64,000 nt of DNA from Fulvivirga imtechensis AK7 (GCF_000331535.1 NZ_AMZN01000027.1:1-64000), one strand, 5' to 3'; positions 51,125 to 59,491 are shown, counted from the stretch's first letter. Numbers and translations are program-made. Notes: generated from the letters alone by a model not told the origin.

Positions 51125-52141
51125 ATGACATTTTTGACGGTTTCCGGGGTATCAAAATCATTTGCTTCAGTAAGGGCAGTTAATGATGTGTCGCTGACAG
51201 TGGATAGGGGGGAGATCTTAGCCATTGTAGGAGAAAATGGCTCAGGTAAAACTACCCTGCTCCGGCTTATTGCCGGACTGGAGGATGTTGATTCCGGTGA
51301 AATTTTTTTAGATCAGGAAAAAGTTACAGGTCCTGCATTTAACCTGGTGCCCGGGCATAAAGAGATCAGGATACTTGCACAGGACCTGCATCTATTTCCA
51401 AAACACAATGTAGCTGAAAACATCGGATACGATCTAAGAGGGTATGTGCAGGAGTTTCAGGAGGAACGCACAGCAGATTTGATAAATCTTTTACGACTTC
51501 AAGGTTTGGAAGAAAAACTGCCATATCAGCTTTCTGGTGGCCAGCAGCAACGTGCAGCGCTGGCCAGGGCACTGGCTGACGAAGCGCCTTTGTTGCTATT
51601 AGATGAACCTTTTAGCAGCCTGGATGTAATGCTGAAGGATGAGATCAAAACTAAAGTGATCAGGAAAGCTAAGAACTCTGAAATGACTCTTATATTCATA
51701 ACACATGATATAAAAGAAGCATTATCTCTTGCTGATAAAATTGCGGTAATGAAAGGAGGGAAGGTAGTTCAGATTGATATGCCGCAGCGTATTTATGAAA
51801 AGCCCGTGGATGAATATGTGGCGTATTTGTTCGGAAGTGTTAATGTCTTTTTATTCAGGATATTTTTAAGGGTCTTTCCAAAGATGAATGTGCCAGAGAG
51901 GTTTAGGGAAGTTGACGGGAGGACTAAAGTATGTTTACGTCCTGAGCACATTATACTTTGTAAAGCTGAAGTCAGTATGGGTGAGGGTATTGTCCAACGA
52001 TCATCATATCTGGGAGACCACTGGGAACTAGAGGTGATAACTTACAGTGAAGTAATAAAAATCAGATCGAGAAAGTGCTATAGTGAGGAAGAAACGGTAT
52101 TTTTTAAAGTAAATCCCTCAAAAATCCACATAGTGATATAA
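51125..52141 (+). CDS. ABC transporter ATP-binding protein (Fe3+/polyamine/Mo type)
   Basis: From ATG 51125 the 338-aa protein has Walker A GENGSGKTTLLRLIAG, signature LSGGQQQRAALARALA, Walker B LLLLDEPFSSLD and the H-loop FITHDIKEAL. The C-terminal 90 residues form a TOBE-like domain (VCLRPEHIILCKAEV, EVIKIRSRK), as in the FbpC/PotA/ModC importers. No permease or binding protein gene is adjacent, so it is an orphan ATPase that presumably serves a permease elsewhere. A strong hairpin follows the stop codon. Confidence 0.9.
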   Translation: MTFLTVSGVSKSFASVRAVNDVSLTVDRGEILAIVGENGSGKTTLLRLIAGLEDVDSGEIFLDQEKVTGPAFNLVPGHKEIRILAQDLHLFPKHNVAENIGYDLRGYVQEFQEERTADLINLLRLQGLEEKLPYQLSGGQQQRAALARALADEAPLLLLDEPFSSLDVMLKDEIKTKVIRKAKNSEMTLIFITHDIKEALSLADKIAVMKGGKVVQIDMPQRIYEKPVDEYVAYLFGSVNVFLFRIFLRVFPKMNVPERFREVDGRTKVCLRPEHIILCKAEVSMGEGIVQRSSYLGDHWELEVITYSEVIKIRSRKCYSEEETVFFKVNPSKIHIVI

Positions 52142-52201
52142 AACAGGAGGGGTAAAATCGTGAATAAATTTAGTGATCATCACACTAGCCCTCCTGTTTT
52201 A
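52139..52201. terminator. Bidirectional terminator between convergent genes
   Basis: TAAAACAGGAGGG (52139-52151) pairs perfectly with CCCTCCTGTTTTA (52189-52201) around a 37-base loop. A/T-rich stem ends give a T-run on each strand. It lies between the ABC ATPase gene (plus) and the desaturase gene (minus), which converge here. Confidence 0.75.
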
Positions 52202-52218
52202 TTAAATACCCAAAGTAG

Positions 52219-52989
52219 CTAAGCAGCCTTTTTAACCTGCTCCAGTTGAACTTCCTTCTTTTTGTTTATTTTAATCACTCCTACCTTATCCAGAATTTTG
52301 ATCACCTGATACGTAGGGTCAATTTCATGCCAGCGAATGCCTCCGAAGTTAGGTCGGTCGCCATGCTTATGATGGTTGTTATGATAGCTTTCTCCCATCA
52401 TCAGAAAATCAAACGGAAGAAAGTTTTTAGAGGTATCACCTACCTTAAAGTTTACATAACCATATTTATGGGCAAACCAGTTGATGATAGCTCCGTGGAT
52501 TGGAGAGAGCATAAACTGGATGGGTAACAGTAGCCATAACCACCATACTGTGGCAAACTGCCAATACATAAATACATAAAGCGCCCCCCACATGATTCTG
52601 GATATCCACGACCGGGCAAAGGAGTCAAATGCTGTCCATTCTGGCACGTCTCTTGTGAAGCGATCATCCACTTTCATTTTTTTACTGGTGATCGCTGAGT
52701 AGATCGTTTTGGTTTTCCACATCATCTTGAAGAGACTTTCGTCATACTTAGGAGAGTGTGGATCGTTAGGGGTATCGGCAAAAGCATGGTGCATTCGGTG
52801 CATAATGCCATAGCCATACGGGCTTAGATAATTGGATCCCTGGAATATCCAGGTCAGTACAAAAAATACTTTTTCAGTTCTTTTACCCATGGTAAAAGAC
52901 TTATGTGCTGCATAGCGGTGCTGGAAAAATGTCTGAAAGAATAACGACAGGTACCAATGCGCTATAAAGAATATTAAGATTACTTCCAT
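52219..52989 (-). CDS. Acyl-CoA/fatty acid desaturase (membrane di-iron)
   Basis: The 256-aa protein shows the three histidine boxes of stearoyl-CoA-type desaturases: HRYAAH, HRMHH and HNNHH, with hydrophobic segments between. The enzyme inserts a cis double bond into acyl chains in the membrane and helps maintain fluidity. The C-terminus is cytoplasmic and basic (INKKKEVQLEQVKKAA). It is monocistronic and converges on the terminator at 52139-52201. Confidence 0.92.
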   Translation of the reverse strand: MEVILIFFIAHWYLSLFFQTFFQHRYAAHKSFTMGKRTEKVFFVLTWIFQGSNYLSPYGYGIMHRMHHAFADTPNDPHSPKYDESLFKMMWKTKTIYSAITSKKMKVDDRFTRDVPEWTAFDSFARSWISRIMWGALYVFMYWQFATVWWLWLLLPIQFMLSPIHGAIINWFAHKYGYVNFKVGDTSKNFLPFDFLMMGESYHNNHHKHGDRPNFGGIRWHEIDPTYQVIKILDKVGVIKINKKKEVQLEQVKKAA

Positions 52990-53138
52990 GTTAGTTCAAC
53001 TTCCGTGTTTACAGGTTTTGTTTTAAAAATTAGACATAGTTTACCCTTTAAGAGAGTCTATAACTTTATAGACAAATGAAAATTCCATTTGTGACAAGAA
53101 CCATTAAAAAAATTAAATAAAGGAAAGGTGAGATGAAG

Positions 53139-53756
53139 CTATCGGCCGCTTGATTTCTTATTTATCTCTTGTTTTACTTCATGGATCAATTCATCAGGAT
53201 GGCCGATGTTACAAGCTTTTTTAAAGCTTTCTATAAAGCCGTTTTCGGGACTTAGGTTATTTTTTATTTTACTGGTTTCCTGAGAAAGCTTATCCTTTGC
53301 ACGGCTAAATAGTTGCCGGCAGTTGTCCTTCTTTTTGTCAAAGATGTGCTGTAGTTCTTCATAGTCGAAGTCAAATAGCTCTCTAAGTACAAAAATACCT
53401 TTTTCGACAGGTTCTAGCTTTTTATGAAGCACATGGAGTGCAGCAGACACTTCATTTTCAAGATCAAACTTAAAAAACTCTTTTTCTTTGTACCAGTCGA
53501 TAAGCTCCGAAGCGTGAATGTTATGGAGACATTCATCTTTCTTCTTTTTTAGGGCATTGAGGTGATTAATGCAGTTATTGGTGACGGCAGTAATAAGATA
53601 GGCCTTTGTATTCTCGATTTTCTCACCCCCGATCGTCAGCCATTTTAAGAAAGTATCCTGCACTATATCCTCAGCATCAGCCAATGATCCTACCATCTTC
53701 ATAGCGATCTGCTGAAGGATGGGTTGGTAAAGTGCTATAGCCTGTTCTCTGTTCAT
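53139..53756 (-). CDS. ECF-type RNA polymerase sigma factor
   Basis: The 205-aa protein has region 2 (LQQIAMKMVGSLADAEDIVQDTFLKW, then ENTKAYLITAVTNNCINHL) and region 4 (VFVLRELFDFDYEELQHIFDKKKDNCRQLFSRAKDKL). It resembles SigJ-type ECF factors but is shorter, lacking the SnoaL-like C-terminal domain. No anti-sigma gene is next to it. The upstream region is filled with a long palindrome. Confidence 0.87.
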   Translation of the reverse strand: MNREQAIALYQPILQQIAMKMVGSLADAEDIVQDTFLKWLTIGGEKIENTKAYLITAVTNNCINHLNALKKKKDECLHNIHASELIDWYKEKEFFKFDLENEVSAALHVLHKKLEPVEKGIFVLRELFDFDYEELQHIFDKKKDNCRQLFSRAKDKLSQETSKIKNNLSPENGFIESFKKACNIGHPDELIHEVKQEINKKSSGR

Positions 53757-53919
53757 TATTCACAAAGGTACGATCAATTTAGTAACAAACAGTGTACTTT
53801 GGCAAATGTTTAGACGAAATAAGGGTGCTATACCACTTTTAGTATTAAAATATAGCCTCATATGTCTTACTTTTTTGTCTTGACACAAAAAAGTAACAAA
53901 AAAAGTCAAGGCTGTGAGT

Positions 53920-54040
53920 AAATGGCTAAATTTCAATGCCTGCGATGACAAATCACAAACTCGCCCCGTTTGAAACAACGGGGCTCAAACAGTGTGATTT
54001 ACAAAGTGTACGTGGGGCATTGAAATTCTTAACGCCATTT
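53920..54040. repeat. Long nested palindrome (REP-like element, second family)
   Basis: AAATGGC (53920-53926) pairs with GCCATTT (54034-54040), AAATTTCAATGCC with GGCATTGAAATT inside it, CAAATCACA with TGTGATTTACA further in, and a perfect central hairpin GCCCCGTT-TGAAAC-AACGGGGC lies at 53963-53984. It has no sequence in common with the GTGTCTCTAAG family. The stretch 53757-54363 holds this repeat, a CCAGCGGAGG/CCTCCGCTGG pair (about 54138-54203) and the MITE-like copy at 54234, but no gene. Confidence 0.75.
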
Positions 54041-54233
54041 CCTTAAGGCCGTTCTGAAGCTATGTCATTGTCTACAAAATCAACGAAAAGTGGTTGTTTG
54101 CTGCGGGATGACTTCCTTAACTAAAGAGCATTGGGAAGTCACCAGCGGAGGAAAGCGCTAAGTTAACCAAGTCGTGTATTTGATTAGCACTGTCCTCCGC
54201 TGGCGGAGGTGTCCGAAGGACGGAGGTGGTAAC

Positions 54234-54356
54234 TAGTGTCTCTAAGAAAACGTCAAGGTCAAGGCTTGCGAAGTCCCAAAAAGCGGAGCGTACTAAGATA
54301 CGAGAGCATTTTTGGGACAAGGGTAACGCAGACATTGACTTTTCTTAGAGACACTA
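54234..54356. repeat. MITE-like repeat, copy 4 (123 bp, complete)
   Basis: Ends are TAGTGTCTCTAAGAAAACGT and GACTTTTCTTAGAGACACTA, with the shared interior hairpin (AAGTCCCAAAAAGCGGAGCG, TACTAAGATACGAGAGC, ATTTTTGGGACAAG). It ends 7 bases before the stop of the MATE gene. Short frames that cross it and encode SALPLSQKCSR-type peptides recur in copy 3 and are repeat artefacts. Confidence 0.85.
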
Positions 54357-54363
54357 ACCAACA

Positions 54364-55716
54364 TCAGAGGTGATGTTTAACCAGCAACTGTTTAGTTAAA
54401 TGATTAAATCTCCAGAACATTACCACAGCTACAATAGACAGCCCGATGAGTAGTCCATACCAAACACCTTGTGCCCCCATTTCAAGCTCAAAACCCAGGA
54501 AATATCCCATAGGTAATGCCAGCACCCAGTAAGCAATAAAAGTAAGAGCCGTAGGTATTTTTACATCAGCTAGTCCACGTAAAGCCCCGAGACTTACTAC
54601 CTGCACACCATCTGAGATCTGAAAAAAACCTGCAATAATGAGCAGTGACGAAGCCGTCTGAATAACTTGATTGTCGTCAATGTACAGGGAAGGCAAAAAA
54701 TACCTGCCTGTAATAAATGCGGCAGCACATACGGCCATAAAGGCCACCACCATACCATAAATAGTGAAAGCCGCAGCTCGAAGCGAGGGTATATCTTTTA
54801 CCCCAAGTTGATTGCCAACCCTAATAGTAGCGGCGGCAGATAAGCCCGAAGCCATCATATAGCTGATAGAAGCCAGGTTGATGGCAATTTGGTGTGCTGC
54901 CAGGGCTTCAGTACCGATCCACCCGATCATGATCACAGCGAAACCAAACGCACCCACCTCAAAGATAAACTGAAAACCTGCTGGTAGTCCAAGGCTGAGG
55001 ATTTTCCTGATGAGTAATTTGCTATATCGCCCGATAGCAAAACCTTTGCGATAGGGTATAAAACTTTTGCCCTTATAAATGTACAATGCCATCCAAAGTG
55101 CCAGAATTACCCTGGCAATGAACGATGCCCACCCGGCACCATTTAGTCCCATTGGCTCCAGGCCAAGTTTACCATAGATAAAGATATAATTGAGGGCCAC
55201 ATTGATAATGTTCGACCCGATAACAATGATCATTGCCTGCCGGGTTAAAGATAGCCCCTCAGCAAATTGCCTGAAAGTTTGAAATAGCATCAGGGGGATC
55301 ATGGAAAGTGTAATGATGTTCAAATATGGTAGTGCCTTTTCAACTACATCCTTAGGCTGGTTGAGGTAGTATAAGCCCTGCCCCCCGATAGAAACCACTG
55401 TAAACAGGAATACCCCCGCAAGGGTGTTGATGAGGATTGCATGTTTTAGCAGTTCGGTCGATTTATTAGTATCCCTGGCCCCATCAGCCGCAGCTACCAA
55501 AGGGGTAATAGCATATGACACGCCTATGCCAAACATCAGCAACAAGTGAAAGATCACATTGGCCAAAGAAGCACCTGCCAATGGCAGTGCACCCAACTGT
55601 CCTACCATTAAACTGTCAGCAACATTCACCATCATATGGCCAAGCTGACTGAGCATAACCGGGTATGCCAGGAAGAAATTATTCTTCAGGTGCTCTATAT
55701 AATTTTGTTTTGTCAT
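54364..55716 (-). CDS. MATE family multidrug efflux transporter
   Basis: From ATG 55716 the 450-aa protein has 12 predicted membrane helices in two homologous halves, with MATE features AYPVMLSQLGHMMVNVADSLMVG in helix 1 and a matching GLPAGFQFIFEVGAFGFAVIM in the second half. It exports cationic drugs or metabolites using a sodium or proton gradient. The next gene upstream (NUDIX) is on the same strand with a 55-base gap, so they may be co-transcribed. Confidence 0.93.
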   Translation of the reverse strand: MTKQNYIEHLKNNFFLAYPVMLSQLGHMMVNVADSLMVGQLGALPLAGASLANVIFHLLLMFGIGVSYAITPLVAAADGARDTNKSTELLKHAILINTLAGVFLFTVVSIGGQGLYYLNQPKDVVEKALPYLNIITLSMIPLMLFQTFRQFAEGLSLTRQAMIIVIGSNIINVALNYIFIYGKLGLEPMGLNGAGWASFIARVILALWMALYIYKGKSFIPYRKGFAIGRYSKLLIRKILSLGLPAGFQFIFEVGAFGFAVIMIGWIGTEALAAHQIAINLASISYMMASGLSAAATIRVGNQLGVKDIPSLRAAAFTIYGMVVAFMAVCAAAFITGRYFLPSLYIDDNQVIQTASSLLIIAGFFQISDGVQVVSLGALRGLADVKIPTALTFIAYWVLALPMGYFLGFELEMGAQGVWYGLLIGLSIVAVVMFWRFNHLTKQLLVKHHL

Positions 55717-55771
55717 AAAAATAAAATGGATCAAGCTTCGGCATGGTGCTGCCACCGAAACAAGTCATGTT

Positions 55772-56323
55772 TTAGAAGCCTTTCATTCGGGCGACTTTCA
55801 GTATACCGGCCACACTCATACTATCGGTGATCTCCTGGTCCATGACCATACGAAGTACTTCCGAAAAAGGCAGTTTCTTTAGCAATAGATCCGACTCTGA
55901 CTCTTCAAGCTCACGCGGACCGGGAGTAAGGTCCGTGGCCATGTAAATGAACCCCACTTCATCAGTTACAGAGTTGGAAGTGTGGAAGCGCATGATCATT
56001 TCCCAATTTGCAGCAGTAAGCCCCGTTTCTTCTTTGAGCTCTCTCTTTGCAGCTTCAATAGGATCTTCATTCATGGGGCCGCCACCTTCGGGTATTTCCC
56101 ACGAATATTCATCAAGAGTGTATCTGTATTGGCCAACTATCCAGGTGTAACCTTCAGCATCAAGGGGAACGATGCCTATGGCTCTATTTTTAAAATGAAC
56201 TTTACCGTATATTCCTCTGCCTCCACCGGGGTTAATAATTTGGTGCTCTTCAACATTGATCCATGGGTTGTCATACTTTTCTTCCTTCGAAAGCATCTGC
56301 CATGGGTTGTTTATTTGTTTCAT
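55772..56323 (-). CDS. NUDIX hydrolase (ADP-ribose pyrophosphatase-like)
   Basis: The 183-aa protein carries a good Nudix box: GGGPMNEDPIEAAKRELKEETGL, a few residues after WEIPEGG. The EIPEGG and later EVGFIYMATDL segments resemble ADP-ribose and nucleoside-diphosphate-sugar hydrolases. It hydrolyses a nucleoside diphosphate linked to another moiety with Mg. It is divergent from rnhB at 56468. Confidence 0.92.
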   Translation of the reverse strand: MKQINNPWQMLSKEEKYDNPWINVEEHQIINPGGGRGIYGKVHFKNRAIGIVPLDAEGYTWIVGQYRYTLDEYSWEIPEGGGPMNEDPIEAAKRELKEETGLTAANWEMIMRFHTSNSVTDEVGFIYMATDLTPGPRELEESESDLLLKKLPFSEVLRMVMDQEITDSMSVAGILKVARMKGF

Positions 56324-56432
56324 GGCCGCAAAACTATCAAATTTAACGCTGTAGTCTCCTCATAATGAGAAAATTTACCTGATATGAAGATATTATGAGC
56401 CGGATGTTAAATTTTTTAAAATCATTTTTTGT

Positions 56433-56463
56433 CTTGAGTAATTGAAAAGGAAATTTATTTTTG
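56433..56463 (+). promoter_or_regulatory. Candidate rnhB promoter with -7 box next to the start codon
   Basis: CTTG (56433-56436) and TATTTTTG (56456-56463) are 19 bases apart and match the Bacteroidota consensus with one -33 mismatch. The -7 box ends 4 bases before the ATG, so transcription from here would give a leaderless mRNA. Confidence 0.45.
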
Positions 56464-56467
56464 TGAT

Positions 56468-57073
56468 ATGCTCCTTTCATTTTTTTCAGAAGATAAAGTA
56501 GAGGCCGGATGTGATGAAGCAGGTCGTGGCTGTCTGGCCGGGCCGGTGGTGGCAGCGGCTGTTATCCTGCCAAGAGATTACAAGCATCCTGAATTAAATG
56601 ATTCTAAGCAGCTCACCAGGAAAAAGAGAGAAGAGATAAGAAAAGAGATTGAACGGGAAGCCATTTGCTGGGGTGTCTCCTTTGTTGATAATAATGAGAT
56701 TGACGCGGTCAATATCCTTAATGCATCTTACCTGGCTATGAATCGTGCCATAGATCAGTTGAAAACTATTCCTGAGCTACTTCTGATCGATGGAAACAGG
56801 TATAAACCACATAATAAGATCCCCTTCGAGTGCATTGTTAAAGGTGATGGGAAATATTACTCAATAGCAGCGGCATCTATATTGGCTAAAACCTTTAGAG
56901 ATGATTATATGGCAGAGCTGGCGCAGCATCATCCGCAATATGATTGGCATACCAATGTGGGGTATCCCACGGAAAAACACCGCGAGGCTATAAAAGCTTT
57001 TGGACTTACCGACTATCATCGCAGGTCATTCAGGTTACTTCCGGAGCAGTTGGAATTATTTGATGAGTTTTGA
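56468..57073 (+). CDS. rnhB: Ribonuclease HII
   Basis: The 201-aa protein has the RNase HII signature [23 protein letters not shown] with the DE pair of the active site, then [17 protein letters not shown], and [22 protein letters not shown]. It nicks the RNA strand of RNA-DNA junctions and removes misincorporated ribonucleotides. Length and order are normal for the family. The TANGO2-like gene follows 28 bases later and is probably co-transcribed. Confidence 0.96.
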   Translation: MLLSFFSEDKVEAGCDEAGRGCLAGPVVAAAVILPRDYKHPELNDSKQLTRKKREEIRKEIEREAICWGVSFVDNNEIDAVNILNASYLAMNRAIDQLKTIPELLLIDGNRYKPHNKIPFECIVKGDGKYYSIAAASILAKTFRDDYMAELAQHHPQYDWHTNVGYPTEKHREAIKAFGLTDYHRRSFRLLPEQLELFDEF

Positions 57074-57101
57074 CTGTTTCTTTCCCTGAAGCGAATATAT
57101 C

Positions 57102-57875
57102 ATGTGTCTAATACTTTTTGCTCACAAGGTGCATCCCCGATACAAACTCGTTATAGCGGCCAATCGCGATGAGTTTTATGTCAGGCCCACTATGCCTGCA
57201 GCTTACTGGGAGGATCATCCTGAGATATTGGCAGGTAGGGATATGGAAGCAGGCGGTACCTGGATGGGTATCAATACCAAAGGGGAAATTAGCATGCTTA
57301 CCAACTACCGGGATCCTTTTAATATTAAATCGAATTCGCCTTCACGAGGTCATTTGGTCTCAGGTTTTTTAAAAAATAATGAAAATGCACACGATTATTT
57401 GCAAAAGATCGCCCGGGAAGGACACTTATACAACGGCTTTAACATGATCTGCGGAAATGTGGATCAATTATATTACTATGGAAATTATAGTAAGGGTGTT
57501 CATGAAATTGCGTTAGGGTTTCACGGGTTAAGTAATGCTTTGCTGAATACCTCCTGGCCTAAGGTAGATAAAGGACTTGAAAAGTTGAAGAGCGCAATAA
57601 AAGGTGAGGAAGTACAAGTTGAAAGCCTATTTAAAACTCTTTATGATGATGTGAAGGCTCCTCCCCACCTGTTACCTGATACTGGTATTGGTGCTGAAAA
57701 GGAGCAAGTCCTTTCATCGATTTTTATCAAGAGCCCAGGTTATGGCTCCAGGTGTTCTACCGTTTTGTTGGTAGATAATGAGAATCAAATTCAGTATGTG
57801 GAAAGAACCTATGATCCTGCTGACTTTAGTTATACTGACAGAACCTATTTTGTGAACCTGAATAAATTAGCATAA
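57102..57875 (+). CDS. NRDE/TANGO2 family protein
   Basis: The 257-aa protein starts MCLILFAHKVHPRYKLVIAA with the conserved N-terminal Cys and the NRDEFYVRPT motif that names the family, then WEDHPEILAGRDMEAGGTWMGINTKGE. The N-terminal Cys resembles Ntn hydrolases. Animal TANGO2 is linked to lipid and heme handling; the bacterial function is open. It lies between rnhB and a TetR gene. Confidence 0.9.
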   Translation: MCLILFAHKVHPRYKLVIAANRDEFYVRPTMPAAYWEDHPEILAGRDMEAGGTWMGINTKGEISMLTNYRDPFNIKSNSPSRGHLVSGFLKNNENAHDYLQKIAREGHLYNGFNMICGNVDQLYYYGNYSKGVHEIALGFHGLSNALLNTSWPKVDKGLEKLKSAIKGEEVQVESLFKTLYDDVKAPPHLLPDTGIGAEKEQVLSSIFIKSPGYGSRCSTVLLVDNENQIQYVERTYDPADFSYTDRTYFVNLNKLA

Positions 57876-57878
57876 TCT

Positions 57879-57926
57879 TTTGTATAATTGATTTTGTTTT
57901 TCTAATTTTAAAACCAACCGGTCGGT
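57879..57926 (+). promoter_or_regulatory. Promoter and TetR-type operator upstream of the TetR gene
   Basis: TTTG (57879-57882) and TAATTTTA (57903-57910) are 20 bases apart and approximate a Bacteroidota promoter. Directly downstream is ACCAACCGGTCGGT (57913-57926), a near-perfect dyad of the TetR/AcrR type. It covers the expected transcription start and ends 7 bases before the ATG, so autorepression is likely. The core CCGGTCGG is shared in part with the GACCGATCGGTC site at 59020. Confidence 0.65.
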
Positions 57927-57933
57927 ATTGAAA

Positions 57934-58971
57934 ATGAAGGAATTAAGTACTAGAGAAAAGATCATTCAGCAATCTGCTGAACTATTTAACATATATGGAT
58001 ACCATGGATGCTCCCTCAGTCATATTATGGAGGCTACAAAGCTTAAGAAGGGGGGCATTTATAATCATTTTAAGAACAAGGATGAGATCGCTGTTGAAGC
58101 GTTTAACTATAACTATAACAGAATGCTGAAGCGATTTCGGGACCGCTTGGATTATGACAAAACCTGTCTTGATAAACTCTATTCGGTAATAGACGTGTAT
58201 GTATCATTAATAGACGATCCACTTGTGAAGGGAGGTGGCTGTCCTATATTCAACACAGCCATGGACTCCACTAACACACATCCCGAATTAAAGAAGAAGG
58301 CGCAGGAGGGGATTAAATCCTTTAAAAAGTATGTGGAGATCAAACTTGAGGAAGGAGTAAGAACGGGAGAATTCCGTTCTGATATAAATATCAAAGAGGT
58401 TTCGACATTGATTATTGCCACGTTGGAAGGTGCAATTATCATGTCACGGATAGACGATAACCGCGAATGCGTGGAATTTGCTGCTAGTTATCTGAAAAAT
58501 TATGTGAGAGGGTTATTACCACCCCTGGCCCCTCCTCTACAAGGAGGGGAATTAACTTCCGTGGGTTCCCCTCCTGATCCAGGAGGGGCCAGGGGTGGTG
58601 GTGAAATAATAAACAACCGCAAGTACCTCAAACAAAGGCGCCGGGAACTGCGAAATAATATGACAACCGCAGAGGCCACGCTCTGGAAATTTTTAAAAGA
58701 AAGGCAATTAGAAGACAGGAAGTTTCGAAGACAGCATAGTGTAGGAAATTATATCCTCGATTTCTATTGCCCTAAGGAGAAGCTGGCGGTGGAATTGGAT
58801 GGCATGCATCATTTCACAGCCGCAGGTTATGAACGTGACAAGGAAAGAGATAAATACCTGGAAAATTTAGGTATTAGAGTTTTAAGGTTTGAGAATAACG
58901 AAGTGTTGAAAGCTATAGAAAATGTTTTGGAGATTATAAGAAATAGTTTTACCACCCCTGGCCACTCCTGA
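57934..58971 (+). CDS. TetR-family regulator fused to a DUF559 (endonuclease-like) domain by an inserted element
   Basis: From ATG 57934 (a TTG lies two codons earlier) the protein is 345 aa. Residues 1-195 are a TetR repressor: TREKIIQQSAELFNIYGYHGCSLSHIMEATKLKKGGIYNHFKNKDEI and a C-terminal ligand-binding domain ending in AASYLKNYVRG. A linker of repeat-encoded PPLAPPLQGGE and GGARGGG follows, then DUF559 (about 228-340): KQRRRELRNNMTTAEATLWKFL, FRRQHSVGNYILDFYCPKEKLAVELDG and HHFTAAGYERDKERDKYL. The join lies at the edge of the palindromic element 58518-58994, so the fusion arose by insertion near the end of the TetR gene. The TetR part may remain functional. Confidence 0.85.
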   Translation: MKELSTREKIIQQSAELFNIYGYHGCSLSHIMEATKLKKGGIYNHFKNKDEIAVEAFNYNYNRMLKRFRDRLDYDKTCLDKLYSVIDVYVSLIDDPLVKGGGCPIFNTAMDSTNTHPELKKKAQEGIKSFKKYVEIKLEEGVRTGEFRSDINIKEVSTLIIATLEGAIIMSRIDDNRECVEFAASYLKNYVRGLLPPLAPPLQGGELTSVGSPPDPGGARGGGEIINNRKYLKQRRRELRNNMTTAEATLWKFLKERQLEDRKFRRQHSVGNYILDFYCPKEKLAVELDGMHHFTAAGYERDKERDKYLENLGIRVLRFENNEVLKAIENVLEIIRNSFTTPGHS

Positions 58972-58994
58972 TCTCAGGAGTGGCCAGGGGTGGT
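58518..58994 (+). mobile_element. DUF559-containing palindrome-flanked element inserted in the TetR gene
   Basis: The left edge is a perfect 19-bp inverted repeat, ACCACCCCTGGCCCCTCCT (58518-58536) against its complement (58581-58599); the right edge is a 21-bp one, ACCACCCCTGGCCACTCCTG starting at 58951 against its complement ending at 58994. Both edges start with the same ACCACCCCTGGCC. The DUF559 frame lies between, possibly with its own ATG at 58660. DUF559 frames flanked by such sequences are common in Bacteroidota, which points to a small dispersed element. The TGA of the fusion is inside the right hairpin. Confidence 0.65.
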
Positions 58995-59019
58995 AATAAA
59001 AATTTTTTACCAACTAACA

Positions 59020-59031
59020 GACCGATCGGTC
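59020..59031. promoter_or_regulatory. TetR-type operator upstream of the thioesterase gene
   Basis: GACCGATCGGTC is a perfect 12-bp palindrome 10 bases before the thioesterase ATG and 25 bases after the DUF559 element. It resembles the dyad at 57913-57926 (shared ACCGnnCGGT pattern), so the TetR protein probably represses both itself and the thioesterase-hydrolase-HD genes. Confidence 0.65.
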
Positions 59032-59041
59032 TCACTAAACT

Positions 59042-59470
59042 ATGAAACAATTTATTACACGATTTGAAGTAAAATGGTCGGACGTTGATCCGAACATGCA
59101 TTTACGGCATACTGTTTATCTGGATTATGCTGACCAGGCAAGAATCCGGTTTTTTGACCGTAACGGGCTGGCTTTTCGAAGGCTGCAGGAGCTGGGCGTT
59201 GGGCCAATAATATTTGGTACGCAGACGAACTATCTGAGAGAAATAATGCTAACCGAGAAGCTAAGCATGGATTGCCATCTTGTTGAACTTTCTCCTGATG
59301 GCAGGAAGTGGCATATCAGGCATAATGTATATAAAGAAGACGGCACGCTGGCAGCGGAACTAAACTACCGAGGCGCCTGGCTCGACCTGCAAGCCCGGAA
59401 AATAGTGGCTCCTCCTGAAGAAGTAACAAGAGTAATGAATTTGATGGGTAAGGAATCCATCGAAATATAA
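59042..59470 (+). CDS. Acyl-CoA thioesterase (4HBT/YbgC hotdog fold)
   Basis: The 142-aa protein has the 4HBT pattern FEVKWSDVDPNMHLRHTVYLDYADQARIRFFD with the catalytic Asp region, then GPIIFGTQTNYLREIMLTEKL. It hydrolyses acyl-CoA thioesters. A TetR-type operator lies just upstream, and the genes for an alpha/beta hydrolase and an HD-like protein follow, which suggests a small TetR-controlled lipid-metabolism operon. Confidence 0.9.
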   Translation: MKQFITRFEVKWSDVDPNMHLRHTVYLDYADQARIRFFDRNGLAFRRLQELGVGPIIFGTQTNYLREIMLTEKLSMDCHLVELSPDGRKWHIRHNVYKEDGTLAAELNYRGAWLDLQARKIVAPPEEVTRVMNLMGKESIEI

Positions 59471-59491
59471 ATAATCAAAATATTGGAAATA

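Noticed and set aside
53760-53978. 72-aa minus-strand frame upstream of the sigma factor
   Set aside because: It lies largely in the long palindrome, and its composition and lack of motifs are not those of a gene.
54117-54335. Minus-strand frame encoding a SALPLSQKCSR-type peptide
   Set aside because: It is made by the MITE-like repeat, as in copy 3.
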